This document shows, one piece after another, positions 33,717-42,420 of a DNA stretch of 64,000 nucleotides. Origin of the DNA: Peptococcaceae bacterium (GTDB taxonomy: Bacteria > Bacillota > Peptococcia > DRI-13 > PHAD01); contig JANLFJ010000003.1 of the NCBI GenBank assembly GCA_024655825.1, positions 1 through 64,000 of the forward strand. Reading direction: 5' to 3'. Below the pieces are notes generated by a model, which did not search any database, was not told the origin of the DNA, and worked only from the letters and a program-made list of their open reading frames with translations. A program made the translations under genes and the position numbers. How positions within the stretch are numbered: position 1 is the first letter of the stretch; each line of letters begins with the position of its first letter.

Positions 33717-34541
33717 TCAGCCCGAAATTCCGGCTTCTTTTTTTAAAGAGCTTATAGTTCCGGGCGGGACAAAAACAGCGCCCAAATTATTTATATCACC
33801 TGGTTCATGCCCGTGAAAATCGGAGCCTCCCGTAATTATCAGACCATGCTCTTCGGCCTTGTGTGAACAGTATTCTTCCATCTCCCTTGTATGCAGCGGA
33901 TAAAACGCCTCTATTCCCCTAAGGCCCGCCTCCATACAAGGTTCCAGCAGCTCAAACGGGAAACCCAAACCGGGGTGGGCCAACACCGGTACGCCGCCCG
34001 CCGTTTTTACCAGCCCAATGGCCTGGAAAGGTGACAGCCTGCAGCGGCTCACATACCCTGGACAGCCCGGGTTGAGCAGCCTGTTGAAGGCCTCTTCCAT
34101 GTTTTTGACATAACCTTTTTCTACCAGGGCGAGGGCAACATGAGGCCTGCCGGCACTGGCAGAACCGGCTGCTTTTTTTCTGACATCATCCAGGGAAAGT
34201 TTGTACCCCGCTTTATTCAATTTGCCAACCATTTTCTCAATACGCAGTTCCCTGAAAGCGGCCAATTCCTCCAATTTATTCTGAAGTTCAGGATTAAAAA
34301 TGTCAATGTAATATCCTAAAATATGGACCTCGTACCGGCAGTATTCAGCACTTAACTCTATCCCCGGGATAACCTGCAGTAAAAACGGGTCGCTGTTGGC
34401 ATCTTTTAACCGGAAAAGGCCTGCTGTGGTATCATGGTCAGTAATGGCAAGATACTTTAAATTTTTCTTTCTGGCCAGTTCCACTACCTGGGCGGGTGAA
34501 TAAAGCCCGTCGGAAGCACTGGTGTGCACATGCAGGTCCAT
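33717..34541 (-). CDS. PHP-domain phosphoesterase
   Basis: Metal-dependent PHP phosphoesterase of the YciV/RNase AM or nucleoside-3',5'-bisphosphate phosphatase group. MDLHVHTSASDGLYSPAQVV has the first HxH motif, AITDHDTTAG the second, IPGIELSAEY the glutamate, VLAHPGLGFP and GGSDFHGHEPG the final histidines. All PHP metal ligands seem present. ATG 34541 follows GAGGAG and leaves 13 bases after the dipeptidase stop; the longer frame to 34586 would overlap that gene. The product is 274 residues; its natural substrate is not known. Confidence 0.88.
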   Translation of the reverse strand: MDLHVHTSASDGLYSPAQVVELARKKNLKYLAITDHDTTAGLFRLKDANSDPFLLQVIPGIELSAEYCRYEVHILGYYIDIFNPELQNKLEELAAFRELRIEKMVGKLNKAGYKLSLDDVRKKAAGSASAGRPHVALALVEKGYVKNMEEAFNRLLNPGCPGYVSRCRLSPFQAIGLVKTAGGVPVLAHPGLGFPFELLEPCMEAGLRGIEAFYPLHTREMEEYCSHKAEEHGLIITGGSDFHGHEPGDINNLGAVFVPPGTISSLKKEAGISG

Positions 34542-34554
34542 TTTCTCCTCGCTG

Positions 34555-35532
34555 TTATTCTCCCGGAAGAACCTCGTAAAGGACACGTATAAAATTACCT
34601 CCCATTACTTTCTTGATGTTTTCTTCTTTCCAGCCTTTTTTAAACAGCCTTTCCGCAAGGTCGGGCAAGCAGGCGACGTTTGCCAGGCCGGCCGGAGTTT
34701 TATTTATGCCGTCAAAATCCGACCCTAATCCGACGTGGTCAACACCGGCCACTTCCGCGGCATGCTCCAGGTGTTCAACAACCTTCTCTATCCCGACATT
34801 ATTATCTCCCAAAAATCCCGGGAAAAAGTTTATTCCTATTATACCATTGTTTTCAGCCAGCGCACGCAGCTGTTTATCACTAAGATTGCGCGGGTGGTCT
34901 TTCAGCGCCCTGCAGCAGGAATGGGTGGCGGCTACCGGTTTGCTGCTAAGCTCCATCACATCCCAAAAGCCTGCTTCAGCCATGTGCGAGACATCGATAA
35001 GCATACCCAACCGGTTCATTTCCTGCACCACGTCCCGTCCAAGCCTCGTAAGCCCGCCGCGGCTTTCATTTTCCCATGCGCCGTCAGCCAGGCTGTTTCT
35101 TTGGTTCCAGGTAATGGTGAGACAGCGGAATCCAAGTTCAAAAAGGATGCTTAAGATGTTCGGCTTGCCTTCGATCGCCTCCCCGCCTTCAATCGCGAGC
35201 AAGAACCGGGTCACGTCGGGGCCCAGCCGCCGCAGGTCGTTTTTTTCTCTCACCACCTCAAGCCGTTCTTTATTCTCTTCCTGCAGTGACCGGAAATATG
35301 CCAACAGTTCCAATACCCTGGCCAGAGACCCGGCCGGTTTATACGCCGGTTCAATATAAAAGGCCAAAAACTGCAGGTTTACCTTGCCTTTTTTCAGACG
35401 CGGCCAGTCAAGGTGCCCTTTATTGTTTTCCATCCAAAAACATCTCTTTTTTTTGTACAATTCTAATATGGTATCGCAGTGGCCGTCCACAACTGTCATT
35501 TCTTCGTATCTTTCCCGCCATTCTTTTTTCAA
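34555..35532 (-). CDS. Membrane (renal-type) dipeptidase, peptidase M19
   Basis: Zinc dipeptidase of family M19. VVDGHCDTILELY has the first metal motif (HxD), LAIEGGEAIEGK the bridging glutamate, LIDVSHMAEAGFWDVMELS and ATHSCCRAL the histidine ligands, and HVGLGSDFDGI the aspartate motif. Bacterial homologues hydrolyse dipeptides, sometimes with D-residues. TTG 35532 is chosen because AGAGGTGA precedes it; 325 residues. It has no signal peptide. In Bacillus-like genomes a peptidase gene commonly follows spoVS. Confidence 0.92.
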   Translation of the reverse strand: MKKEWRERYEEMTVVDGHCDTILELYKKKRCFWMENNKGHLDWPRLKKGKVNLQFLAFYIEPAYKPAGSLARVLELLAYFRSLQEENKERLEVVREKNDLRRLGPDVTRFLLAIEGGEAIEGKPNILSILFELGFRCLTITWNQRNSLADGAWENESRGGLTRLGRDVVQEMNRLGMLIDVSHMAEAGFWDVMELSSKPVAATHSCCRALKDHPRNLSDKQLRALAENNGIIGINFFPGFLGDNNVGIEKVVEHLEHAAEVAGVDHVGLGSDFDGINKTPAGLANVACLPDLAERLFKKGWKEENIKKVMGGNFIRVLYEVLPGE

Positions 35533-35566
35533 AAACCTCACCTCTTGCCTGGTTAATAAATAAAAC

Positions 35567-35591
35567 AAAAAAAGCCTGTCAATCAACAGGC
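35567..35591 (-). terminator. Intrinsic terminator of spoVS
   Basis: GCCTGT and ACAGGC pair around a 6-base loop on the minus strand, followed directly by TTTTTTTG. It begins 16 bases after the spoVS stop and makes spoVS a single-gene unit. Confidence 0.9.
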
Positions 35592-35606
35592 CCAGTTTAA
35601 AAATAT

Positions 35607-35867
35607 TTATCTGGGTTCCACGATAAGCTTGATCGCCGTTCTTTCTTCCCCGTCAATCACGATGTCGGTAAAAGCGGGGATACAGATCAAATCAATACCG
35701 CTGGGAGCTACAAAGCCCCTGGCAATAGCTACCGCTTTTACGGACTGGTTTAAAGCCCCGGCTCCTATTGCCTGAATTTCTGCACAACCTCTCTCCCGGA
35801 TCACACCGGCCAGTGCGCCTGCCACCGCATTTGGGCTGGACTTTGCTGAGACCTTTAAAACTTCCAA
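35607..35867 (-). CDS. spoVS: Stage V sporulation protein S
   Basis: Small Alba-fold protein required for late sporulation. The product reads EVLKVSAKSSPNAVAGALAG and later EIQAIGAGALNQSVKAVAIA, ending with RTAIKLIVEPR, near-invariant across SpoVS proteins. TTG 35867 gives 86 residues, the standard length, and has GGGAGGT at 7 bases; the longer frame to 35894 is not needed. A sigma-H promoter lies upstream, matching the known sigma-H control of spoVS in Bacillus. Confidence 0.98.
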   Translation of the reverse strand: MEVLKVSAKSSPNAVAGALAGVIRERGCAEIQAIGAGALNQSVKAVAIARGFVAPSGIDLICIPAFTDIVIDGEERTAIKLIVEPR

Positions 35868-35915
35868 TCTTGTTACCTCCCAACTCACGCGCATAGTAAG
35901 ATTTGTATAATAACT

Positions 35916-35942
35916 ATTCTACACGGTTTATGAAATTCCTTT
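35916..35942 (-). promoter_or_regulatory. Sigma-H promoter of spoVS
   Basis: On the minus strand AAAGGAATT (35934-35942) fits the sigma-H -35 consensus RnAGGAwWW at every position, and GTAGAAT (35916-35922) fits the -10 RnnGAAT. The 11-base spacer is the sigma-H standard. Transcription would start roughly 40 bases before the spoVS start codon. Confidence 0.85.
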
Positions 35943-35970
35943 AAAATCCAGAGTCAAATGTTGGACAAAT

Positions 35971-36765
35971 TTAAGTATTTCTAATCATTTTTTCATCAAT
36001 CCTTTCAATTTTCGACGTCCTGCCTGATGATTCGTCAATATCCAACAGCAGGGCGTTAAACTGGACAGGACCGCCTGCCACTTCGAAGCGGGTAGGCATC
36101 TGGCTCATAAATTTCCTTATAACCAGTTCCTTATCCACCCCGAGTACAGAATCGCGGGGACCGGTCATGCCTACATCCGTAATATACCCTGTACCAAGAG
36201 GCAGTATCCGTTCATCCGCGGTCTGGACATGGGTATGCGTCCCGACAACAGCCGATACCCTTCCATCCATAAACCAACCAAACGCGATTTTTTCCGAAGT
36301 GGCCTCGGCATGAAAGTCTATGATTATCAAATTGGTCTCCTTTCTCATTTCCCGAACAATCGATTCTGCCGCGCGGAAAGGGCAGTCCAGGGGCGGTAAA
36401 AAAACACGTCCTGCCAAATTAATTACTCCCAGCTTTAAACCGCCTCGCAGGCTCAAGACGACGCTCCCCCTTCCGGGTGTTCCGGGGGGGTAGTTCGCCG
36501 GCCTGATCAACAGCGGGTCGTGCTCAATGAATTCTAATATTTCTTTTTTATCCCAGGTGTGATTGCCCATAGTAATGACATCAATACCCGCATCATACAT
36601 TTCACGGGCAATCGGCTGAGTAAGACCGTTGCCGCCGGCAGCGTTTTCTCCGTTGGCAATAACCACGTCCAGGTTGTATTTCTTGCGGTATGGTTTTACC
36701 AGTTCTTTTACTGTTTTTCTTCCAGGACGTCCTACAATATCCCCCACCATCATGATCCGGATCAT
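35971..36765 (-). CDS. ymdB: YmdB-type metallophosphoesterase (2',3'-cyclic phosphodiesterase family)
   Basis: TIGR00282-type calcineurin-like phosphoesterase; YmdB of Bacillus hydrolyses 2',3'-cyclic nucleotides and affects biofilm and motility switching. MVGDIVGRPGRK, VIANGENAAGGNGL, MGNHTWDKKE and DFHAEATSEK with GTHTHVQTADERIL are the metal-binding blocks in order. ATG 36765 is preceded by GGAGGAAAT; 264 residues. It follows rny, as in Bacillus. The 250 bases between the rny terminator and this gene hold no other gene; TTGTGT/TATATG near 36880 is a weak promoter candidate. Confidence 0.93.
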   Translation of the reverse strand: MIRIMMVGDIVGRPGRKTVKELVKPYRKKYNLDVVIANGENAAGGNGLTQPIAREMYDAGIDVITMGNHTWDKKEILEFIEHDPLLIRPANYPPGTPGRGSVVLSLRGGLKLGVINLAGRVFLPPLDCPFRAAESIVREMRKETNLIIIDFHAEATSEKIAFGWFMDGRVSAVVGTHTHVQTADERILPLGTGYITDVGMTGPRDSVLGVDKELVIRKFMSQMPTRFEVAGGPVQFNALLLDIDESSGRTSKIERIDEKMIRNT

Positions 36766-37014
36766 AATTTCCTCCATATAACATTATGCTCGCGCAAATA
36801 TATTATTACCTAAGTGGTAAGCAGGCTAATCGTTTCTTCATCGTTTTGTCTTCTTCCTTTCGGCTTTTGCCTCACATATACCATTCTTTGCGTTATGTAC
36901 ACAAATTTCATTATTCGTTGCCTCAGGCTAAAATCCTCTTCCCGGGTCAATTTTGGGTTCTTGTACCAATGGTAAAAAAGCATTTAAACAATGTTGTTGC
37001 TCACTAATTCGTAA

Positions 37015-37044
37015 TAAGAAACGGCTGCAGGCAGCCGTTTCTTA
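37015..37044 (-). terminator. Strong hairpin terminator of rny
   Basis: TAAGAAACGGCTGC pairs perfectly with GCAGCCGTTTCTTA (14 bases) around a two-base centre. On the minus strand the right arm ends TTTCTTATT. It lies just after the rny stop codon. Confidence 0.85.
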
Positions 37045-37062
37045 CCGTTTTTGCTTTCAGGT

Positions 37063-38613
37063 TTATTTTGCGTAATCAACCGCTCTTGTCTCCCTGACGA
37101 CAACAACCTTTATCTGTCCAGGGTATTCAAGATTCTCTTCAATCTTTTTGACAATATCGCGCGCCATACGGACAGACGTGGCATCATCGATCTTTTCGGG
37201 TTTTACGATTATCCTTATTTCCCTGCCTGCTTGAATGGCATATGACTTCTCGACGCCTTCAAAAGCGTTAGCAATTTCCTCCAGCTTTTCCAAGCGTTTG
37301 ATGTACGCTTCGAGAGTTTCTCTTCTTGCTCCGGGCCGGGCTGCCGAAATGGCATCAGCGGCAGCCACCAGCACCGCTTCGATTGTTTGAAAAGGCTGGT
37401 CGCCGTGGTGAGCAGCAATCGCATGCACGACTTCGTATGACTCCCTGTACTTTTTGGCCAGGTCTGCCCCAATTGCGACGTGCGGCCCTTCAACTTCGTG
37501 GTCGACTGCCTTGCCGATGTCGTGCAACAACCCCGCGCGTTTAGCAACAGCCACATCCGCCCCTATTTCGGCCGCCATGATTTTAGCGAGATGGGACACC
37601 TCGATGGAATGTTTCAAAACATTCTGGCCGTAGCTTGTCCTGTATTTAAGCCGTCCCAGTATTTTGATGAGCTCCGGGTGCAGGCCGTTTACGCCAGTTT
37701 CAAACGTTGCCTGTTCGCCTTCTTCCCTTATTTTCTGTTCAATCTCTTTTTGTGATTTTTCAACCATCTCTTCTATCCGGGCGGGATGGATTCTTCCATC
37801 CTGGATCAGCTTTTCTAGGGCATTCCTGGCCACTTCCCGGCGAATAGGATCAAAACCTGAAAGTATTACGGCTTCCGGCGTATCATCAATGATCAGGTCA
37901 ATTCCCGTCAGGGTTTCCAAAGTCCTGATATTTCTTCCTTCTCGACCGATAATCCGTCCTTTCATTTCATCATTGGGCAGGGCGACAACGGAAACGGTTG
38001 ACTCGGCCACATGGTCGGCGGCGCAGCGCTGAATGGCGAGAGAGATAATATCCCGCGCCTTCTTTTCCCCTTCCTCTTTGGCCTTGTTTTCATATTCCTT
38101 TATTAACATGGCCGTTTCATGCTTGATTTCATCTTCTACCCGCGCCAGCAGTATTTCACGCGCCTGTTCAAAAGACAGATTAGATATTTTTTCCAGCTCA
38201 GACATTTGTTTTTGCAAAACTTCGGATAGGTTTCTTTTTTGGTGGTTTAATTCATGCTCCATTTTATGGAGCATCTCTTCTTTACGTTCGATTGAATCTG
38301 TCTTTTTATCAAGCGTTTCTTCCTTTTGCAGCAGTCGCCTTTCCAATCTCTGCAGTTCATTGCGCCGTTCTCTCATTTCCCTTTCGGCTTCCATACGGAA
38401 ACGGTGGGCTTCTTCTTTTGCTTCCAGAATCGCTTCTTTTTTCCTGGCTTCCGCGTTCCTTTTAGCTTCCTCCAGCAATTTCACCGCGGCTTCTTCCGCT
38501 GAGGCTATCTTTGCTTCCGCCGTCTTTTTTCTGACGATATACCCGGCAAAGGACCCGCAGGCAAGTGCCAGCAACGCTATAACAACATAGTAAAGAATCT
38601 TCTTCACCTCCAT
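37063..38613 (-). CDS. rny: Ribonuclease Y
   Basis: Membrane-anchored endoribonuclease that starts mRNA turnover. The protein has one N-terminal membrane helix ([20 protein letters not shown]), a long coiled coil (about 30-200, many KxAE/ERR heptads), a KH domain ([15 protein letters not shown], about 220) and the HD phosphohydrolase domain ([14 protein letters not shown], His-Asp at about 366). Length of 516 residues is normal. ATG 38613 has no ribosome site upstream, but GGAGGTG begins at its second base; an in-frame ATT nine bases further on (38598) is a possible alternative start. Confidence 0.96.
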   Translation of the reverse strand: MEVKKILYYVVIALLALACGSFAGYIVRKKTAEAKIASAEEAAVKLLEEAKRNAEARKKEAILEAKEEAHRFRMEAEREMRERRNELQRLERRLLQKEETLDKKTDSIERKEEMLHKMEHELNHQKRNLSEVLQKQMSELEKISNLSFEQAREILLARVEDEIKHETAMLIKEYENKAKEEGEKKARDIISLAIQRCAADHVAESTVSVVALPNDEMKGRIIGREGRNIRTLETLTGIDLIIDDTPEAVILSGFDPIRREVARNALEKLIQDGRIHPARIEEMVEKSQKEIEQKIREEGEQATFETGVNGLHPELIKILGRLKYRTSYGQNVLKHSIEVSHLAKIMAAEIGADVAVAKRAGLLHDIGKAVDHEVEGPHVAIGADLAKKYRESYEVVHAIAAHHGDQPFQTIEAVLVAAADAISAARPGARRETLEAYIKRLEKLEEIANAFEGVEKSYAIQAGREIRIIVKPEKIDDATSVRMARDIVKKIEENLEYPGQIKVVVVRETRAVDYAK

Positions 38614-38632
38614 CTTTATTATTTCGACTAAT

Positions 38633-38656
38633 AAAAAAAACCGAGTTAATTCGGTT
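38633..38656 (-). terminator. Small hairpin with T-run upstream of rny
   Basis: AACCGA and TCGGTT pair around ATTAAC on the minus strand, followed by TTTTTT. It lies 20 bases before the rny start within a 253-base gene-free gap (38614-38866) after recX. It could end the recA-recX transcript or act as a leader attenuator for rny. The remainder of the gap is AT-rich with no recognised feature. Confidence 0.6.
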
Positions 38657-38866
38657 ATTTTAAGCATCCATCATATCATTACCGCGGGTCAAGACCATAC
38701 TTAGCCCTCGGAGGGCAAAGCTGCATCTGGCTATACAAAACCCGTACCGGGATTTAAAGCTTATATATACTTTGAGTTAATATATATGCTAAAATCCAAC
38801 GATGGAGATTAAAACAACCGGATTTATCCATTATCATTCTAATATTTCTTGAAATAACTGTCAAGA

Positions 38867-39325
38867 TTAGTCCCCATTTAAACAATGGCCGCGAAAACAC
38901 AATTCAACAACTTTTCTGATTGTTTCGTCAGAAAACCCCTTACGAGCAAGGTTCCCTGCCAGGGTACCAGGAGAATATTTTTTTTGCAGAAGATATTTAT
39001 TTGCCAACCTGCACGCTGTTTCTATTTCCTTGTCGCTGTCATAATCCGCGAGCACATCATCAATTATATCCCGGGGTATTCCTTTTATTTCCAGCAGTTG
39101 TTTTAAATAAAGCGGCCCGCGCGGTTTGCGGGTGGTATGATAAGAATATATCTCCCGCGCCAGGTTTTCGTCATCAAGATATCCTGCGCGTTGGAGACGT
39201 TGAACCGTTTCATCCGTTTCCGGCAGTCCGTAACCGGCCCTCAACAGGGCTTGCTTAATCTCTTCGCTGCTGTAACCCCTCCGAGCCAGTCTTTTCAAAG
39301 CAAAAGCAAACGGTTCTTCCTTCAT
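38867..39325 (-). CDS. recX: Regulatory protein RecX
   Basis: Modulator of RecA filaments. The 152 residues show three-helix repeats typical of RecX: ALKRLARRGYSSEEIKQALL, LQRAGYLDDENLAREIYSYH, KPRGPLYLKQLLEIKGIPRD and a C-terminal ARKGFSDETIRKVVEL. Its ATG overlaps the recA stop by one base (TGATG), so translation is coupled to recA and it should share the SOS-controlled transcript. Confidence 0.95.
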   Translation of the reverse strand: MKEEPFAFALKRLARRGYSSEEIKQALLRAGYGLPETDETVQRLQRAGYLDDENLAREIYSYHTTRKPRGPLYLKQLLEIKGIPRDIIDDVLADYDSDKEIETACRLANKYLLQKKYSPGTLAGNLARKGFSDETIRKVVELCFRGHCLNGD

Positions 39326-40356
39326 CAGTCAACCTGTGAGTCATCGGCGCTGCTGGCGCTTTTTGCGCTTGTAAAACTGAAGGTACTGCGCACCTTTTCT
39401 TCGATTTCTCTGGCAATTTCAGGATGTTCTTTCAAATATTGCCTGGCATTCTCCTTTCCCTGGCCAAGCCGCGTATCGTTGTACGAATACCAGGTGCCGC
39501 TTTTCGAAATAATATCCTGCTCGGCTGCCATGTCGATTATGCTGCCTTCGCGTGAGATTCCCTCGCCGTACATTATATCAAAATCCGCCTGCTTGAAAGG
39601 CGGCGCTATTTTGTTTTTCACAATCTTAACCCGCGTGCGGCTCCCTACTAATTCAGAACCCTGTTTGAGCGTCTCGATTTTTCTTACCTCCATGCGAATA
39701 GACGCGTAAAACTTCAGCGCCCTTCCGCCGGGAGTTGTTTCCGGGTTACCGAACATTACGCCAACTTTTTCCCTGATCTGGTTAATGAATACAGCAATCG
39801 TGTTTGACTTGCTGATTGCCCCGGTAAGCTTACGCAGGGCCTGGGACATGAGCCTGGCCTGAAGCCCCACGTGAGCATCGCCCATCTCGCCCTCGATTTC
39901 CGCTCTGGGTACCAGCGCCGCCACCGAGTCAATAACAATAACATCCACCGCACCGCTGCGGACCAGGGCCTCGGCGATTTCCAGAGCCTGCTCGCCGGTG
40001 TCAGGCTGGGAAACCAGAAGGTTATCAATATCCACACCGAGATTCCTGGCATAAACGGGGTCGAGGGCGTGTTCCGCATCGATAAAAGCCGCTACCCCGC
40101 CATTTCTCTGCGCTTCAGCCACAATATGCAGGGCAACCGTCGTTTTCCCGGAAGACTCAGGCCCGTAGATTTCCACTACCCTGCCACGCGGCACCCCGCC
40201 GACTCCCAGGGCCAAATCAAGCGAAAGAACCCCGGTGGAAATCACATTCACCTGCAGTTTGGCCGGCGATTCGCCCAATCTCATAATCGACCCTTTGCCA
40301 AACTGCTTTTCAATTGATATAAGGGCCATTTCCAGCGCTTTTTTCTTATCCGACAT
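39325..40356 (-). CDS. recA: Recombinase RecA
   Basis: DNA strand-exchange ATPase and SOS coprotease. The 343 residues carry [16 protein letters not shown] (Walker A, about 62-77), [20 protein letters not shown] (Walker B and L1), [20 protein letters not shown] (L2) and [17 protein letters not shown] 40356 is preceded by GAGGAGGG; the frame continues upstream through the LexA box to 40404 but is not coding there. A strong promoter and LexA site precede it. Confidence 0.98.
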   Translation of the reverse strand: MSDKKKALEMALISIEKQFGKGSIMRLGESPAKLQVNVISTGVLSLDLALGVGGVPRGRVVEIYGPESSGKTTVALHIVAEAQRNGGVAAFIDAEHALDPVYARNLGVDIDNLLVSQPDTGEQALEIAEALVRSGAVDVIVIDSVAALVPRAEIEGEMGDAHVGLQARLMSQALRKLTGAISKSNTIAVFINQIREKVGVMFGNPETTPGGRALKFYASIRMEVRKIETLKQGSELVGSRTRVKIVKNKIAPPFKQADFDIMYGEGISREGSIIDMAAEQDIISKSGTWYSYNDTRLGQGKENARQYLKEHPEIAREIEEKVRSTFSFTSAKSASSADDSQVD

Positions 40357-40375
40357 GGAAACCCTCCTCAAACAA

Positions 40376-40388
40376 AACATTTGTTCGA
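40376..40388 (-). promoter_or_regulatory. LexA (DinR) SOS box of recA
   Basis: CGAACAAATGTTT on the minus strand matches the Gram-positive SOS box CGAACnnnnGTTyG in all conserved positions up to the last bases. It lies 9 bases downstream of the -10 element, covering the transcription start, where LexA would block initiation. Confidence 0.88.
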
Positions 40389-40396
40389 TACTCTGA

Positions 40397-40425
40397 TTGT
40401 ACAATTTTTGGTATGCTTTGTCAAT
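40397..40425 (-). promoter_or_regulatory. Sigma-A promoter of recA-recX
   Basis: TTGACA (40420-40425) and TACAAT (40397-40402) are separated by 17 bases, with TG one base... directly before the -10 region (TTGTACAAT). The -35 overlaps the stop codon of the upstream thpR gene by a few bases. Confidence 0.92.
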
Positions 40426-40987
40426 TATGATTATTTTTCAACGGGAAATTACAGTATACACTGTAAATAGGACCATCAGGCGTCAAACGGCTGGTGTACA
40501 GGTTTATCTCTTTCAATAAGAAGCTGCTGTTTTCCACATGCTCGTATTCCCTGAGCTCACTGGTATCTCTTTCTGCTGCCCGTTTGCGGGCAATAGTGAT
40601 GTGCGGGAAAAAAGGCCTTTCTTCAATTTGACATCCAATATTCTGGAGGACTGTCCCCGTATGATTGTGAATTCGCCTGATTTCCTCAATCTCCCCGCGT
40701 AAAGAGAACCACAGCACTCTGGCCTCATAACGGTTTGGAAACGCCCCTATTTTCCCGGGAACAACTTGTACAGCCCGGAAATTCGCCAGCATAGGAATGC
40801 ACTGCTTGGCTATTTCCTTAAGCTGTTCTTCTGTTTGATTACCTAAAAAATGGATGGTCAGGTGAAGATTCTCCTTAGCCACCCACCTGAAACCGGAATA
40901 AACGTGACGCAGTTTCTCCTGTGTTTCAACAATCACCTTGAGCAATTCCTCAGGAAGAACGAACGCCAAAAAGGAGCGCAGAACCAT
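40421..40987 (-). CDS. thpR: RNA 2',3'-cyclic phosphodiesterase ThpR (2'-5' RNA ligase family)
   Basis: Two-histidine phosphoesterase that opens 2',3'-cyclic phosphate RNA ends and can join tRNA halves by 2'-5' linkage. The 188-residue protein has both HxTx motifs, HLTIHFLG at about 42 and HITIARKR at about 128, and the RVLWFSLRG segment between. It lies between the metallophosphoesterase gene and recA; its end carries the recA -35. Confidence 0.93.
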   Translation of the reverse strand: MVLRSFLAFVLPEELLKVIVETQEKLRHVYSGFRWVAKENLHLTIHFLGNQTEEQLKEIAKQCIPMLANFRAVQVVPGKIGAFPNRYEARVLWFSLRGEIEEIRRIHNHTGTVLQNIGCQIEERPFFPHITIARKRAAERDTSELREYEHVENSSFLLKEINLYTSRLTPDGPIYSVYCNFPLKNNHN

Positions 40988-41040
40988 TTCGCGACCTCAC
41001 CCTCGCTTCTCTATTCTTAATAATCCCTACCTGTTTTATT

Positions 41041-42420
41041 TTACCTGGAAAACAGTTTTCTTTCCAGGGTAAAGCCTTTTTCCCAATTATATATTTTTAT
41101 GGTGTCGGCGGCAGCCAGCCGCAGTTCGTTTTTTTCATCCCTTTGGAAATAGAGAAGGACAACCGAATATGGTATTTCCTTGGCCACCTGCAAACCCCTC
41201 AGACCGGCCCCTCCTGTGGTTCCGGCATTAACCAGCACGGTCCCCTTTTCCTCCCCGATCATATACTGGTGCGAATGCCCGTAGAGAATCAAAGGCACCA
41301 TCCCCGCAAGCGGTTCAGCCAGGTTGAAGTTGTGTACGGCAACAAGACAGGGTTTGGTTTCCGCCTCTTCCCACAAGCTAAGCAGCTTGGCCCTGGCCGT
41401 GTTTTCCGAAGCTGGATCGGGCGGCGCAACGGACCTCGAAGATGATGCGGGATCCGCCATCCCAAGTATCCTCAAGCCATGGATCTCAATAATCCCCCCG
41501 GACAACACCTGCACCTGCGGGTACGCGGCCAAGATTTTCTTGATTTCCGGAGAATCGTGATTCCCCGGTATGAAAACATAAGGCACTTTCAAATCGGCCA
41601 GACCGGTCAAAAGGCGGCTTTCCAGCGGCGTCCCGTAGTCGGTAATATCACCTGTATCGATTATCAAATCAACGGGGAAGCTTTTGACTATCTGCTGTAT
41701 TAACCTGTGAGCGGCAGGATTATTATGAATGTCGCTGACATGCAGGACCAGCAGGTCTGCTTTTTCCTGTTCCAGCGGCTTTATTCTTTCAATCTTTTCA
41801 AATACGGCATAGAGGTTGGCGGCAATAACCTGCATTTGATCTCCCAGGAGGTTGAACTTGTTAAAGGCGGCTTCAGCCATATCAATGACCCAGGGCGCCG
41901 CCCTGAGAGCCCCGTGATACTCGGGTGTCTTCAGCTTTTCCACCTGGTATGACGACAGAGTCATGGAAATAAGCGCCGCGCTTAAAAGCAACCCCGCTGC
42001 GGCTCCCCACAAGGCAGGCTTGAGCTGACGCCCGCAGATGAGAGCCGCGCCCAGCAAACCTCCCAACGCGGCGAGAAACAGCAAGCGCCGCACATAGTTG
42101 TAAAGAACTTTCCGCAGTTCGTCTTTCAGCTGGGCGATTAAATGAACGGGCGCAGGCGCTTCATCAATAAGCTGCTGCAGCTCGTCGAGGTCAATGTTTT
42201 GGAGAACAAGTTTCAGCTTCAGCGGCGCCCAATGGGTGTGCGCGGTGATGCTTCCCACCGGCGGGAACTGGATTTCCGTTATCCCCTTTGCGTAAAATGA
42301 AACTTCCGTTTTGAAATCCATTCCCTTAAGGTTGAAGGTCATACCGCTCAAAAAAGTCGTGAACAGAAGCGACATGAAGAGTGCCATCATTACTGCCCTG
42401 GCTGTCTGATTATTCATCAT
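41041..42420 (-). CDS. Membrane-anchored metallophosphoesterase
   Basis: A 459-residue protein with an N-terminal membrane helix (VMMALFMSLLFTTFLSG), an outside-like segment, two further helices at about 105-155 (LLFLAALGGLLGAALI and LWGAAAGLLLSAALISM) and a calcineurin-like phosphoesterase domain from about 220: LVLHVSDIHNNPAAH, IDTGDITDYG, IPGNHDSPE, AVHNFN and YGHSHQY. All metal-binding motifs are present. The architecture is related to YkuE-like enzymes but the substrate is unknown. Its ATG overlaps the cinA stop by four bases, so it is co-expressed with cinA. Confidence 0.85.
   Translation of the reverse strand: MMNNQTARAVMMALFMSLLFTTFLSGMTFNLKGMDFKTEVSFYAKGITEIQFPPVGSITAHTHWAPLKLKLVLQNIDLDELQQLIDEAPAPVHLIAQLKDELRKVLYNYVRRLLFLAALGGLLGAALICGRQLKPALWGAAAGLLLSAALISMTLSSYQVEKLKTPEYHGALRAAPWVIDMAEAAFNKFNLLGDQMQVIAANLYAVFEKIERIKPLEQEKADLLVLHVSDIHNNPAAHRLIQQIVKSFPVDLIIDTGDITDYGTPLESRLLTGLADLKVPYVFIPGNHDSPEIKKILAAYPQVQVLSGGIIEIHGLRILGMADPASSSRSVAPPDPASENTARAKLLSLWEEAETKPCLVAVHNFNLAEPLAGMVPLILYGHSHQYMIGEEKGTVLVNAGTTGGAGLRGLQVAKEIPYSVVLLYFQRDEKNELRLAAADTIKIYNWEKGFTLERKLFSR

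Noticed and set aside
34613-35359. 248-residue plus-strand ORF opposite the dipeptidase
   Set aside because: Antisense shadow with Ser/Pro-rich composition and no ribosome site.
38700-38730. GCCCTC/GAGGGC hairpin in the recX-rny gap
   Set aside because: A one-base loop is not sterically sensible, and no T-run follows; likely chance.
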